From contig CAAGPV010000069.1 of the NCBI GenBank assembly GCA_900771975.1, positions 1-64,000 of the forward strand: a stretch of DNA of 64,000 bases, in the 5' to 3' direction. Made by a program: the position numbers and the translations under genes. Below are positions 36,879-47,100 of the stretch, piece by piece. Below the pieces are notes generated by a model. That model saw only the letters and a list, made by a program, of their open reading frames with translations. It was not told the DNA's origin and did no database searches. The DNA comes from an uncultured Prevotella sp. (GTDB lineage: Bacteria > Bacteroidota > Bacteroidia > Bacteroidales > Bacteroidaceae). Each line of letters opens with the position of its first letter. The first letter of the stretch is position 1.

Positions 36879-37349
36879 ATGAACAAAACATTTACTTTTA
36901 TGGCAGGAGCATTGATGCTCTTAACCGTAAGTCATGCACGTGCCGATAGCTGGCTGGTGGTAAACAGCCAAGCAACGCCACAGTCGTTCAGCCTGGACAA
37001 CATCCGCACGCTGACCTTCGCTGACGGCAAGCTGGTTGTCAACACCTATGACGCAGCGGCAGCAGCCAGTTTCAATCTGGCCGACCTCACCACCCTCACC
37101 TTTAGCGACAACGACCCGAATGCCATCGCGCCAGTTGCCATCGAGGGCAAAGGAGTGCTCCGCTATGCCAACGGCAACCTCTACATGGAAGGGGCTGGCA
37201 ACGTCAACGCCGCCCTCTACACCGTCAGCGGCAACTGTCTGATGAGACTCAACAACTGGGACGGTACTGCCGTTGCCACCTCGTCACTCCCCAACGGTGT
37301 TTATATTTTCAAAGCAGACCAACAAGCAATTAAATTCATAAAGAAATGA
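36879..37349 (+). CDS. Small secreted protein: beta module plus T9SS-type C-terminal sorting domain
   Basis: 156 aa. Signal peptide (MNKTFTFMAGALMLLTVSHA), then a beta-rich module of about 50 residues (LVVNSQATPQSFSLDNIRTL; ADLTTLTFSDND). The last about 75 residues fit a T9SS type A sorting domain: VLRYANGNLYMEGAG, ALYTVSGNCLMRLNN, LPNGVYIFKADQQAIKFIKK. So it is little more than a sorting domain with a cap. Its stop overlaps the start of the next secreted protein gene (ATGA), and that protein shares the N-terminal module but lacks the tail. Function unknown. Confidence 0.8.
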   Translation: MNKTFTFMAGALMLLTVSHARADSWLVVNSQATPQSFSLDNIRTLTFADGKLVVNTYDAAAAASFNLADLTTLTFSDNDPNAIAPVAIEGKGVLRYANGNLYMEGAGNVNAALYTVSGNCLMRLNNWDGTAVATSSLPNGVYIFKADQQAIKFIKK

Positions 37350-38668
37350 AAAAGATATTATCCTTACTGACGCTCGCCCTGTTCACCCTTTTGGCAAGCG
37401 CACAAACCGGCACTACCCCCAACCGTTTACTCGTCAACTCACAACTTGGCACCAAGGCCTTTGCCATCGACAAGGTGGATAGCCTGTCGTTTGCACGCGT
37501 TGACGGCGAGATAAAAGCCAACGTACAGTTCCTGAAATTTGCCACCGGCGAGGCCGACACCCTTTGGGTTTCGGTACAACGCACCGAGGCTGCCAAGACC
37601 TTCAGCATTGAAGTGTTGCCCACCAACACCGCAAAGGCCTACAGCACCGACGACATTATTGCTCGCTACATGGAGATGAGCAAAAGCGCACAATATGGCG
37701 AAGACTTCACCAGCGGACAGATGACTGGCTTCCCTAAGCCCTTCGCTGCCAACACCTCTTACACCATTGTCACCATGGCCTACGACCAGTATGGTGTTCC
37801 GGGACAGGCTTCACGCGCTGAGTTTACCACTCCAAAGACTCCTACCGTGGGCAACCCCACCGTCACCTACACCATCGATAGCATCGGGGCTCAGGCCGTG
37901 AAGATGACCGTCACCCCCAACGCTGACTGCTCGGAGTTCTACTGGTGCCAGTTCAAGAAGGGAGAGGCACAGACACAGTTCGAACAGTGGGGACCAATGA
38001 TGGGCTTCAACAACATCGAAGAAATGATAAAGAGCTTCAGTTGGTACGGCTATTCCGACACACAAGAGAAGGTATGGGACGGACTCGCTCCCAACACCGA
38101 ATATGAAGTCTATGTTGTTCCTACCGACGTCAACGGCACCTTCGGCGACATGGTCATCATTCCGTTCACCACTGCCAAGCTCGGCGGCAACGGCACAGCC
38201 ACAGTAGACATCACCATAGGTGACTTCGGCGGCGACGAAACCAACGGCTACTATCAGAACATTACCTTCACACCCAACGACCAGACAGCCGTTTACCACG
38301 CTCTCATCATGCAAGAATCCTACTATAACGCAAACTATACCGATGAGACCATCAAGAACGTGCTCACCTCTGAAACCAATCCGTTCAACCCATGGGACAA
38401 CTACTGGAGCCTGTATGATGCCAACAGTGCCGCATGGAGTGCTGACAAGGGCACCGCTTACTTGGCCTTAGCCTTGGCACAAAACGCTAACGGCGAATGG
38501 GGTCCTCTGGCCAAAAAGGCTTACAGCACACCTGCTGACGCAGACGCTGCTGCCGCTCCTGTCGTACCGTTTGCACCCAAGCGCTTCGGCAACGACAACG
38601 CTCAAAAACGCCCCGGAATGGTTCCGCAAATCCAACAGAAGAGCGTCAAAATGGTGGAAATGAAGTAA
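37346..38668 (+). CDS. Secreted protein with N-terminal beta module and FN3-like domains
   Basis: 440 aa. Signal peptide (MKKILSLLTLALFTLLASA). Residues about 25-60 (LLVNSQLGTKAFAIDKV) align with the start of the preceding 156-aa protein. Two fibronectin III-like regions follow (about 60-165, about 170-285: YTIVTMAYDQYGVPGQASRA; LAPNTEYEVYVVPTDVNG), then a region rich in Asn and Tyr, and a Pro/Ala/Gln-rich C-terminus that does not look like a sorting domain. Translationally coupled to the small partner. No enzymatic motif; possible surface binding protein. Confidence 0.78.
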   Translation: MKKILSLLTLALFTLLASAQTGTTPNRLLVNSQLGTKAFAIDKVDSLSFARVDGEIKANVQFLKFATGEADTLWVSVQRTEAAKTFSIEVLPTNTAKAYSTDDIIARYMEMSKSAQYGEDFTSGQMTGFPKPFAANTSYTIVTMAYDQYGVPGQASRAEFTTPKTPTVGNPTVTYTIDSIGAQAVKMTVTPNADCSEFYWCQFKKGEAQTQFEQWGPMMGFNNIEEMIKSFSWYGYSDTQEKVWDGLAPNTEYEVYVVPTDVNGTFGDMVIIPFTTAKLGGNGTATVDITIGDFGGDETNGYYQNITFTPNDQTAVYHALIMQESYYNANYTDETIKNVLTSETNPFNPWDNYWSLYDANSAAWSADKGTAYLALALAQNANGEWGPLAKKAYSTPADADAAAAPVVPFAPKRFGNDNAQKRPGMVPQIQQKSVKMVEMK

Positions 38669-38700
38669 TCACTTCCTAACACCCCTTTACTTACAATCTG

Positions 38701-38736
38701 AAAGCGGCTTTATGACCAGGTCATAAAGCCGCTTTT
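38701..38736. terminator. Bidirectional terminator between convergent genes
   Basis: Perfect 15-bp stem AAAGCGGCTTTATGA / TCATAAAGCCGCTTT with loop CCAGG, followed by T on the + strand. It serves the + gene ending at 38668 and possibly the - gene ending at 38853. Confidence 0.8.
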
Positions 38737-38740
38737 ACGT

Positions 38741-38782
38741 GCTAAAACCGGCTCCGTTGGAACGTAAAAAAGCCGGTTTTAC
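38741..38782. repeat. Dispersed AAAACCGGC-type repeat, inverted pair
   Basis: GCTAAAACCGGCT (38741-38753) and its inverse AGCCGGTTTTAC (38771-38782) form a hairpin with a perfect 10-bp core AAAACCGGCT / AGCCGGTTTT. The core matches the blocks near 18.5 kb and 60.2 kb. Confidence 0.75.
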
Positions 38783-38852
38783 AGGAGCACACCCTGTTTA
38801 ACGGTTGTTAAGAAAATGTGTAAGCAAACTTATAGTCTTTGCTTTCGGTCTG

Positions 38853-40607
38853 TTACTTTTCATGGGTTGTCAACCACGCCTTGGCTATCTCGTCTCCCAA
38901 CTCGGCAGCCTCTTCCATCAGCGTGCGGGCCAAGGCTTTGTCTTTCTTCACACCATGCTTGCCAGCCCAAGTCCACTGGGCAAAAAGACGGTAGCAAACA
39001 GGGTCGTTGAGGCGCATTCCTTCATGCAGATAGAGTTGCGCTTGCTCGTAATCGGGCTTCAGTCCGTAGACTTTCTTCTTGGCGGTGTAGATGTCAACGA
39101 GGCTCCGACACGCCAATCCGTCTTCGAGATGGGCTGCCCGCTGATAGAGGCTGATGGCCTCCTGAACGTCTTTCTTCATCCAGTCGCCGTCAAGATAGTG
39201 CTTTGCCAAGATGCGCATTCCCTCGCTGCTGCCTTCCTTTATCGATTCACGCAGGTAGACAAGGGCTGAGTCGCGCTGGTCGGCTTTTTCGTAGATACGG
39301 TAGAGATAGCCTGTGGCTTCGCCCATTCCTCCTGCCAATGCCTTCTTCATGTAGGGCACTGCTTCCATTCTCCGATTAGTGAAATAGAGGCACTGGCCAG
39401 CCACGAAGATGGTCTGAAGATCCTGAGCCATATAGTCGCGGGTGGCATAGCTTAGGGCGTTATCGTAGTCGTTGGCCTCATAGTAGCATGAGACAACCCT
39501 TTCGGTGGAATAGACATCACCGCTATCGGCTACCACCTTATAATATTGAAGAGCCTTCACGCTATCGCGGGGCACGTCTTCGCCGTTCATATAGAGTTCG
39601 GCCAACGCCCAACAAGCTATTTCATTGTTCTGTTTCGCTCCTTCTTCCAGCAGGGGCAAAGCCTTCTGCACGTCTTTCACACCCGTGTTGTCGGTGGCAT
39701 AAATCCAGCCCAACATGGCTCCTGCATCTACATTGCCCAAGGTGTGAGCATAGTCGAGATAGCTCACGGCTTGGGCATAGTTGTGCTTTGCTAAGGTGAT
39801 ATGGCTGCCCAAGTTATACATGGCAAGGCTCATCAGCTGCCGAGCCTCCTCCTTCGGCATCGAACCGCGATAGGTTTTCTTCCTGTTGGCGTAGGCCCTT
39901 TCCCACAACAGCAAGGCTCTGGCAGTGTCGTACTTTTCGTTCAAGATGTTACCAGCATAAGCATCGCCCAACGGATTGCCCTTTTCGCCACTTCTACATA
40001 ACCAGAAGAGGTTTTTAGAAGGCGTGGGAGAGAAGGAAGGCCATTGGGTATAAGCCCATCCAAGGTCAAACATGGCATCTTCATTGCCCTTGACTGCGGC
40101 ATAGATAAGTTGTTGTATGCCCATTTTAATGCTCGCAGTGTCACCGTCGGCGATGAGCATTTTTCCATATTCATATTGGGCGGGAACATATAGGCCGTTG
40201 TCGGCTGACCGCTTGAAAAGGGAGCGTGCACTCTTCAGATTGCCTTTCTTAAGCTGTTGAAGGCCTTGGCGGTAGAGTTGCTCACGATTGCGGAAATCTT
40301 CCACCTTTTGGCGTTCGGCAGCAGAGAGGTGGGGGAATGGTTTTTTAAAATCAGGCATTTTTATTTTTGAAATAGTGTGCACATTTGGCAATACAGAAGG
40401 AACAATCGGTGGCTTTGGACCCGGATTCGGAACCGGCGGAGAGGGATTCACCCAATGATTTCTACCCGCCGCGTGAGCTATTATCTGAAGTCCTCTCAGC
40501 TGAAGATTAGGGGTCTTAACTTTTGGTATGGGCCTTTGTCCGTACATCGGAACGGTCGTTAGAGCCACAAGGGCCACTAACAGGAAACGAAAACAGTTTT
40601 TCTTCAT
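38853..40607 (-). CDS. Secreted Sel1-like repeat (SLR) protein
   Basis: 584 aa from the start MKKNCFRFLLVALVAL, which gives a clean signal peptide ending near PMYGQ. A Pro-rich linker (PSPPVPNPGPKPP) and a short coiled segment come next, then from about residue 110 many Sel1/TPR-type helix pairs (KNDLRSARSLF-like units; LPLLEEGAKQNNEIACWALA; AISLYQRAAHLEDGLACRSL; ARTLMEEAAELGDEIAKAWL). Such repeats are scaffolds for protein contacts. The upstream frame is open to 40658, but that extension overlaps the end of the Ca2+-ATPase gene and lacks a signal. It starts 40 bp after the ATPase stop, so the two are probably cotranscribed. Confidence 0.84.
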   Translation of the reverse strand: MKKNCFRFLLVALVALTTVPMYGQRPIPKVKTPNLQLRGLQIIAHAAGRNHWVNPSPPVPNPGPKPPIVPSVLPNVHTISKIKMPDFKKPFPHLSAAERQKVEDFRNREQLYRQGLQQLKKGNLKSARSLFKRSADNGLYVPAQYEYGKMLIADGDTASIKMGIQQLIYAAVKGNEDAMFDLGWAYTQWPSFSPTPSKNLFWLCRSGEKGNPLGDAYAGNILNEKYDTARALLLWERAYANRKKTYRGSMPKEEARQLMSLAMYNLGSHITLAKHNYAQAVSYLDYAHTLGNVDAGAMLGWIYATDNTGVKDVQKALPLLEEGAKQNNEIACWALAELYMNGEDVPRDSVKALQYYKVVADSGDVYSTERVVSCYYEANDYDNALSYATRDYMAQDLQTIFVAGQCLYFTNRRMEAVPYMKKALAGGMGEATGYLYRIYEKADQRDSALVYLRESIKEGSSEGMRILAKHYLDGDWMKKDVQEAISLYQRAAHLEDGLACRSLVDIYTAKKKVYGLKPDYEQAQLYLHEGMRLNDPVCYRLFAQWTWAGKHGVKKDKALARTLMEEAAELGDEIAKAWLTTHEK

Positions 40608-40647
40608 GGTCTTTCCTTTCTGTTTATAGTTAAAATAGATATATTTC

Positions 40648-43600
40648 TTATCGTCCACGGCGCCTCAACAGCCGAAGAAACTCGCCTACCCAGAGCACAA
40701 GAGAGCTGCCAATGCCGATGATGAGCCAGTCTACCGCCTTCACGCCACCGGCAGAAACGTTGAACATCTCCTGCAAGCCGGGAAGCTCGGTGATGAGCAA
40801 CTGTCCTGCAAAGATGATGAACACGATGAAGAGGAAGCCTTTGGTGTTCTTCCAAGAGAGGCCTTTCAGGGCCGACTCGCCTGTCATAAAGGCCTTGGCA
40901 TTGAAAAGATTCCAAAACTGCAACATCACAAAGACGGTGAAGAACAGTCCCAACTCGTAGGGCGAGAGCCCATTGTTGTCGCCCCAGACCACCTTTCCAG
41001 TGAAAAAGTCGGTGAGACAAGAGATGTTAGTGTGCTGGAAACAGATGCACAACCCCAACAGGAACAGGGAGAACAACCCGCCCACACCAATGATGAAGGT
41101 GCCCATTCCCTTCAGCAGTTGCTCGCTTTCGGAGCGTGGCTGCTCGTCCATCACCTTTCGGCTGGGGGGCAACGAGGCAAGGGCGAGGGCGGCAAAGGTG
41201 TCCATAATGAGGTTCACCCACAGCATCTGCGTGACGGTGAGGGGCGACTCTTCGCCAATAAAGGCTCCCACACCCACGATGATGCAGGCAGCCACATTCA
41301 CGGTCATCTGGAAAAGGATGAACCGTTTGATGTTCTTGTAGAGCGAACGGCCCCACATCACGGCATTGGCAATGGTGGCAAACGAACTGTCGAGGATGGT
41401 CATGTCGCTGGCTTCCTTCGCCACGGCCGTACCGTCTCCCATCGACAGGCCCACGTTGGCGGCGTTGAGGGCGGGCGCATCGTTGGTGCCATCGCCAGTG
41501 ACAGCCACCACATGGCCCATACTTTTCAGCAGACGAACGGCCCGTTCCTTATCGTCGGGGCGGGCGCGAGAGATAATCTTCACCTTGAGAAGGCGCTTGC
41601 GCAGGGCTTCATCGCTCATGCCGGCAAGCTCTGTGCCCACAAGAAGGTGGTCGTCGGTATCGTCTTCGTTCCACAAGCCGAGTTGGCGGCCTATCTCCTT
41701 GGCTGTGCCAGGGGCATCGCCGGTGACAATCTTCACCTGTATGCCAGCTTTCAAACAGCTGGCAATGGCGGCAGGCACTTCCTTTCTGACGGGGTCTTCT
41801 ATGCCTACGATGCCCATCATGGTGAGGTCTTGCACGGCAAGATGGCCGTCACGGAACACCTCTTCGCCGTCGTCAACCTCCTTAAAGGCAAAAGCGAGCG
41901 TACGGTTGGCATGTTGCTGATAGGTAGCGAGTTGGGCATCGTAGCGTGTCCGTTCGGCTTCGCCAATCTGGCACATGCCCAACAGGATGTCGGGAGCCCC
42001 CTTCACATACACCACCAGTCGGCCAGTGACCACCGAGCGCACAAGGGTAGCCATATATTTCAGTTGGGTGGTGAACTGCAGTCGGTTGACGGCTACAGTC
42101 TTTTCGCGCAGTTCCAGATAGCTGACGCCCTGCCGGTCGAGCCATAGCAACAAGGCTCCTTCGGTGGGGTTGCCAATGATTTTCACCTTTTTGTCGTCCG
42201 AATGGTCGAGGTTGGCCGTGGTGTTGACGGCGATAGCTTCCTTCAACAACGCCGAGACACGGTCGTCGCCCAACTGCTGATGGGGCAGATTGGCAAAGCA
42301 AGTGCCCACCACCGTCATGCGGTTTTGCGTGAGCGTACCGGTCTTGTCGGAGCAGATGACCGACACGGCGCCCATCGTTTCACAGGCGTGCATCGTACGG
42401 GGAAGAGTGTTTTGCTTCATCAGCCGCTTCATGCTAAAGGCCAAACTCAGCGTCACCGCCATGGGCAAACCTTCTGGCACCGCCACCACAATGAGCGTAA
42501 CGGCTATCATCACCGAGGCAAAAGCATACTGAATGAGGTTGGGCCAGTTGACGGGAGTGGTCGTGCCGACGGCAAAATAGGCCATCACACCCACAATGGG
42601 AAGCACCATAAAAGAGAGCAACTGCCAGAGTTCAAGGCGACTGCCGTTGTCAGGAGTCTTCTTGCGCTGAAGCGCAAACGCCACGATGGCGGCGAGAAGC
42701 AGCGATGCCGACAGGCTCACTACAAGCGCCCTGACATTGGGACAAGGCAGCAACAGGGCATGGCGCACCAGACGTCCCAGCACGATGAGCACGGCAATGG
42801 CGTAGCTCACCTTGGTGATGAGGTCGGCAAGGGTGTTGAGCTTCTTGCTCAAGGGGGTGGCTTCGCCGTCTTTCACCTGGGCGGCCTCAAACACTTTGCC
42901 GCTGGCGGTGTTGTCGCCCACGGCAAACACACGGGCCACGCAGTCGCCTTCCATCACCGTACAGCCCTTCATTACGTGGTTGGAGGGATAGGTTGCATCA
43001 CGGTCAAACTGTTCGGGACGGGTGGTCTTGGTGCAAAGGGGCTCGCCAGTGAGCGACGATTCGTTCACGGTGAGGTGCATCGAGCGCAGCAGTTCGGCAT
43101 CGGCGGGCACCTCCTCGCCGGCTTCCAGCAGGATGATGTCGCCCACCACAAGGTCACGACGGGCCACTTGACTGACGTTGTTGTTGCGCACCACCTTCAC
43201 GGGGGTGTCGTCGTTGACTTCGTTGAGGCTCTTGAAGGTTTTCTCGTTCTGGGCTTCCAGCACGTGCGCCACGGCGGTTGCCAACAACACGGCGGCGGCA
43301 ATGCCCACCAACTCGAGGTAAGGTTCCCACCCTTCCACGCCTCCATAGACGCCGTTATAGAACGCTATGCCACCCGAAAGCAGCAGGGCAAAGAGCAGAA
43401 TGGTAAACAGGGAATCGATGGCGAAGGTCTTTTCGCGCTCGTTCCACTTGCCACCAAGATAGGCAACGAGGTAGGTCATGGCGAAAAGCACCGCCGAAAG
43501 CACGGGCGCTATCCACAGGCCGTCGTGCTTGTAAGCGCCTGTGAGGGGCAGAACGGTGGCAAACAAGGTGGCCACAACAAGGATGGCAAGTTCCACTTTT

Positions 43601-43749
43601 ACCAACCAGAAGTGCATACAGTCCTTTATCTTGTCCCAAACGCTTTCGGTAGCAGGGGGTGTAAGAACGTTTGCGCCATACTTCTGCCGGCTTTCCAGCA
43701 CCTCTGCATCGGTGAGTCCTTCATAATGTTGTTGGGGTTCCATTGTCAA
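40648..43749 (-). CDS. P-type Ca2+-ATPase (type II, PMCA/SERCA-like)
   Basis: 1033 aa inner-membrane pump. Cation-ATPase N-terminal domain (HYEGLTDAEVLESRQKYGAN), first membrane pair (about 45-130), actuator domain with TGEP (SSLTGEPLCTK), TM4 motif PEGLPMAVTLSLAFSM typical of calcium pumps, phosphorylation site Asp468 in CSDKTGTLTQNRM, KGAPD nucleotide-binding motif, hinge VTGDGTNDAPALNAANVG, and a C-terminal membrane block. It is longer than many bacterial PMCA-type pumps, with extra hydrophobic sequence before TM4 (about 310-400). Likely exports Ca2+. Followed by the Sel1-repeat gene. Metal inferred from PEGLP context. Confidence 0.93.
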   Translation of the reverse strand: MTMEPQQHYEGLTDAEVLESRQKYGANVLTPPATESVWDKIKDCMHFWLVKVELAILVVATLFATVLPLTGAYKHDGLWIAPVLSAVLFAMTYLVAYLGGKWNEREKTFAIDSLFTILLFALLLSGGIAFYNGVYGGVEGWEPYLELVGIAAAVLLATAVAHVLEAQNEKTFKSLNEVNDDTPVKVVRNNNVSQVARRDLVVGDIILLEAGEEVPADAELLRSMHLTVNESSLTGEPLCTKTTRPEQFDRDATYPSNHVMKGCTVMEGDCVARVFAVGDNTASGKVFEAAQVKDGEATPLSKKLNTLADLITKVSYAIAVLIVLGRLVRHALLLPCPNVRALVVSLSASLLLAAIVAFALQRKKTPDNGSRLELWQLLSFMVLPIVGVMAYFAVGTTTPVNWPNLIQYAFASVMIAVTLIVVAVPEGLPMAVTLSLAFSMKRLMKQNTLPRTMHACETMGAVSVICSDKTGTLTQNRMTVVGTCFANLPHQQLGDDRVSALLKEAIAVNTTANLDHSDDKKVKIIGNPTEGALLLWLDRQGVSYLELREKTVAVNRLQFTTQLKYMATLVRSVVTGRLVVYVKGAPDILLGMCQIGEAERTRYDAQLATYQQHANRTLAFAFKEVDDGEEVFRDGHLAVQDLTMMGIVGIEDPVRKEVPAAIASCLKAGIQVKIVTGDAPGTAKEIGRQLGLWNEDDTDDHLLVGTELAGMSDEALRKRLLKVKIISRARPDDKERAVRLLKSMGHVVAVTGDGTNDAPALNAANVGLSMGDGTAVAKEASDMTILDSSFATIANAVMWGRSLYKNIKRFILFQMTVNVAACIIVGVGAFIGEESPLTVTQMLWVNLIMDTFAALALASLPPSRKVMDEQPRSESEQLLKGMGTFIIGVGGLFSLFLLGLCICFQHTNISCLTDFFTGKVVWGDNNGLSPYELGLFFTVFVMLQFWNLFNAKAFMTGESALKGLSWKNTKGFLFIVFIIFAGQLLITELPGLQEMFNVSAGGVKAVDWLIIGIGSSLVLWVGEFLRLLRRRGR

Positions 43750-43813
43750 TTCATAATGTGTTGATGAGCCGTTTTTTCACTTCCTATCGGGAAAGCCATA
43801 GCTCCAGTTTCTT

Positions 43814-43840
43814 CAAAGTTAAGCATTTGCAGGCATTTGC
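43814..43840 (-). promoter_or_regulatory. -7 element and direct repeats upstream of the Ca2+-ATPase gene
   Basis: TAACTTTG (43814-43821, - strand, exact). Immediately upstream are two GCAAATGC direct repeats spaced one helical turn apart (43823-43830 and 43833-43840), placed like an operator or activator site between the -33 and -7 regions. Confidence 0.5.
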
Positions 43841-43897
43841 TGGGGTTGTAGGAACGGTTTTTCTCGTTTTTTCACAATAGGGACGCTTTGTCTTAAA

Positions 43898-43959
43898 TTT
43901 TGTTTCATTGAGAAACAAAAACGTGCGACTTCCAACCCAAGGGTTGAAAGTCGCACGTT
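43898..43959 (-). terminator. Terminator of the small protein / secreted protein unit
   Basis: AACGTGCGACTT (43920-43931) pairs with AAGTCGCACGTT (43948-43959). CAACCC / GGGTTG extends the stem inside after one mismatch. On the - strand it is followed by TTTTGTTTC, which itself can pair in a second hairpin (43898-43920). Confidence 0.78.
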
Positions 43960-43978
43960 AAGTCTTCTGAAAGGCGCA

Positions 43979-44191
43979 TCAGTCGCTCTCGCCCCAACGT
44001 CCACCTGAGCCATCGGGCTTTCTTTCGCCCACTCCCCAGTTCCATGCGTTGACGGGTTCCTGACTTTTGTCTACCACATCGCCCACCTTGTTATTGTCTA
44101 CCCTTACACCACTGACAAACCGCATCAGCACAGGTTCCATCTTAATCAGCTCGGTCTTGGGAGCCGTGTAAGTCTTCTTCAATGTTTTCAT
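43979..44191 (-). CDS. Small 70-residue protein of a recurrent Bacteroidetes type
   Basis: Begins MKTLKKTYTAPKTELIKMEP and ends with Gly/Trp-rich NAWNWGVGERKPDGSGGRWG plus ESD. There is no signal peptide. The N-terminal pattern (basic start, TAPKTE, ExxLM) resembles many short Prevotella and Bacteroides proteins of unknown role, and the split between a conserved head and a Gly-rich tail recalls peptide precursors; both are recollection and inference. It starts 5 bp after the large secreted gene and ends before a strong terminator, so it is cotranscribed. No modification enzymes are nearby. Confidence 0.6.
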   Translation of the reverse strand: MKTLKKTYTAPKTELIKMEPVLMRFVSGVRVDNNKVGDVVDKSQEPVNAWNWGVGERKPDGSGGRWGESD

Positions 44192-44196
44192 GTGGC

Positions 44197-47100
44197 TCAG
44201 TTGTTTACGATGGTTTTCTTTCCGTTCACGATATACATACCGGCTGGCAACCCACGAAGGGAGTCACCGGTGCGCACGAGCTGACCGCTAAGGTTGTAAA
44301 CACCTTCACAATAATGCCGGGCGGGTTGTTCCGACTCATCAATCTGTTGCAGGGTGATGCCTGTGGCCACACCGTCTATCACCACTTGCAGTCTCGACTG
44401 GGGCGAACTATCAGGCGGCGTGTAGGTAAACCAGCAGCGCAGACCTTTCTGTCCGTACTCGGTGTTGGAGGGAACTTCCAGCATTTGGTCGTCTACCCAT
44501 ATGTAGTTGTCCTGTCCATCGTTGAGACTTGGATGGTTTTTCAGTATCGTGTCGTTAGCATAAGTCTTGCAATAAGTGCCCTTCATCTGCATATAACCAA
44601 ACTGTCCGCTACCGTTTTCGTCGCCCACATGCTTGCCGGCAACGGTGTAGAGATTGTTGTCGTTGTCGTAAGTGCCCGTGAAATTGTAGTGGGGGTTGCC
44701 GTTGGGGGCGGTGATGATGTCGCCAACGAGGGTCACACCCAATATCTTGTAGAAGCTGCCACTTAGGGTTACTTTCTCGCTCCGCGTGCCGTTGCTCTCC
44801 CAGGTCCATATGGTTTGGGTGGCAGCATCGACATTATCGTCAAGACTCTGGTCTTCCGTCACCTTGATGATGTAGGGGGTTCCAGCCTTAAAGAACACGC
44901 CGGCATCCGCTTTTACGCTCTTAAACTCTACGGTAGAGGCGGTGATGTGGGAGAGTTCTGCCAGCGTTGCCCCATCGCCAAAGGCAAGTTTAAACTGCTC
45001 AGTGGTGAGGTTGACAGGCATGACAAGGGTGTTCCACTTGTCTTTCTTCAGCGTGCGATGCAGCAGAAGGGCCTTGTTCTTGTAGAGATGAATACCGTCG
45101 TCAATGTAGTGGAGGTCGGTCTTGTCCTCGTCAAGCACGATGAAAGGCTCGCGTTCTTCGGACAGTCCGCCAAAATAGAGCGAGAAGTCGTCGACCACCG
45201 TCCACTCGTCGGCTGCTGCCACGCCGTCCTTGCCTTTCACCTCTACGCCCACTCTTACCGTAACGGGGTGTTCTTCGCTGGCGTCATCGATGTAGAGAAG
45301 GGTTTGCGCGATGTATTTTGCGGTGTTGGAGTTGAGCCGGAAGTTGTCGTTGAGCAGCACGGAAGAGTTGTAGATGGGCTGGTTGGGCGAGAAGGGCCAG
45401 TTGGTTGTTGCCGGATCGGTAACATTAATCAATGCCTTGTCGTCGTCGCTGATGGTTGTCAGCTCCTTGGTGTTCTTCTGCATCAGAACTTTTTCGTCGT
45501 CCTCGCGTTGAATGAAAAGTTGTCCGCCGGCGTTGCTTAAGCCCTTACAACGCAGTACCCACCAACCGGGATAGGAGATTTTCACATCTTGGTAGACCTT
45601 TCCATGGCCTCCGTTGTGGATGTTGAGCGCCATATAGCGGGCATGGTTGATGATATAACCATTGTAGTTGTCAGATCCTCTATATTCTCTATCACTGGTA
45701 TTGGTCTTGTAGCTGCCGTCAATACCTATGCGTAGCTGATTGGACTGGTCGGTAAAGCCGTCTGTCTGCCAAGAGTTTAGGAAGGTATTGTTGCGGTCGA
45801 AGTCGGGATCACCTATCAAATAGGAGACATCAACAAGGTGTTCCAACTCGCTGTCGGCGGTCTTTTCCAGTTTACGATACTCGCTCAGGGAGATGATTTT
45901 CCAATAGGCGTCTTCCTTGTTGGTAGGCATTTCGTTTATTTCTATGCCGTCGTTGGGCTTGTCGGTGAACTCTCCTGTGTGATTGGGGTCACTGTCGTAG
46001 TAGATGTTATGGTCGCCATAAGTGGTCACTCCATAGTGGGTGTTATAGTTGTAGCCCCGTATGTAGTAGTCGTCTTTTTGCAGGAAAAGCTCTTTGGGGG
46101 TGGTTGTCTGGTTGCCAGTCTTAAGGTCTATCCCTGCATAGAGTGACAACGTATAGATGTCTTCGGTCCCTTCCACCTTCCTAAGGGTAAACGATGTGTA
46201 GGGCGAATATTTGGGGTCGGCCTTCCGGTCAACGTACATTCCGATGAGCATATCTGCTGGAAGATAACTGTTTTTGCCATCGCCAGGGAAGTCAAGCAAC
46301 GTATTATCGAACGAATAGCCAAGGAATATGCCTTCACCGCCACGAGGATTATGGGTGAACTTGCTGGAGAAGAAGACGGCAGGCAGGTCGTCCTGACAGG
46401 CTGTGGCATAGGTGTAATGGGCATAGGTGGCCTTCAGCTTCACGGTGTTGCTGCCGTTCTGGTCAATGACGAGGGCTCCGTCCTGAATGTCGGGGGTGGT
46501 GCCGTCGGTTGATTTAAACTTTATGATGTCGCCTTCCTGGCCTGCCACATAGGGAATGGTGACTGTGGCATAGAAGGAGGTCCAAAAGCTTTCCTTGTCA
46601 GATCCGTAGCTTACAGTCAGTCCTGACCCGCTAAGGGTGATCGTAATCTCGCCGGATATGCCGGATAAGTGGTAGCGTTGCTGCCCTTCCGTACACGACG
46701 TATTGTTCAGCAAACTGTTTATTTCCAGCTTCTTACTGCTTTTCGAATAGTAGAGGTGTATCTGACCAATTGCCCAGTCCTTGATGGACGAGCCTACAGA
46801 AAGGATGTTTTCATTGTCTTTCGTACATCCGTCAAGGTTGACCTTCACCTTCAGCGACTGCTTGGAGAAGTCTATCGGCAGGGCTGTGGCGGCAGATGAA
46901 GGCGTGCCTGTGGTGGTAAAGTAGAACCTTTGGCCATTGGGCTGGTAAGCATCTTTTATCAACGGTGTCTTAGTATCGCCCTCAACAATGTTGGCACTGA
47001 CGTAAGTGGCTAAAGAACGGGTTTTTCCTTCAACCGAACCCACTTGCACCTGCGACATTTTCAGCAGCGGAAGGAGTTCGTTTGAGCCGAATTTCATTTT

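Noticed and set aside
41032..42147. 371-aa open frame on the + strand
   Set aside because: Also antisense to the P-type ATPase, with no recognisable domain or start context.
42202..43764. 520-aa open frame on the + strand
   Set aside because: Exactly opposite the P-type ATPase, which has all family motifs; the + frame is His/Gly-rich low-information antisense.
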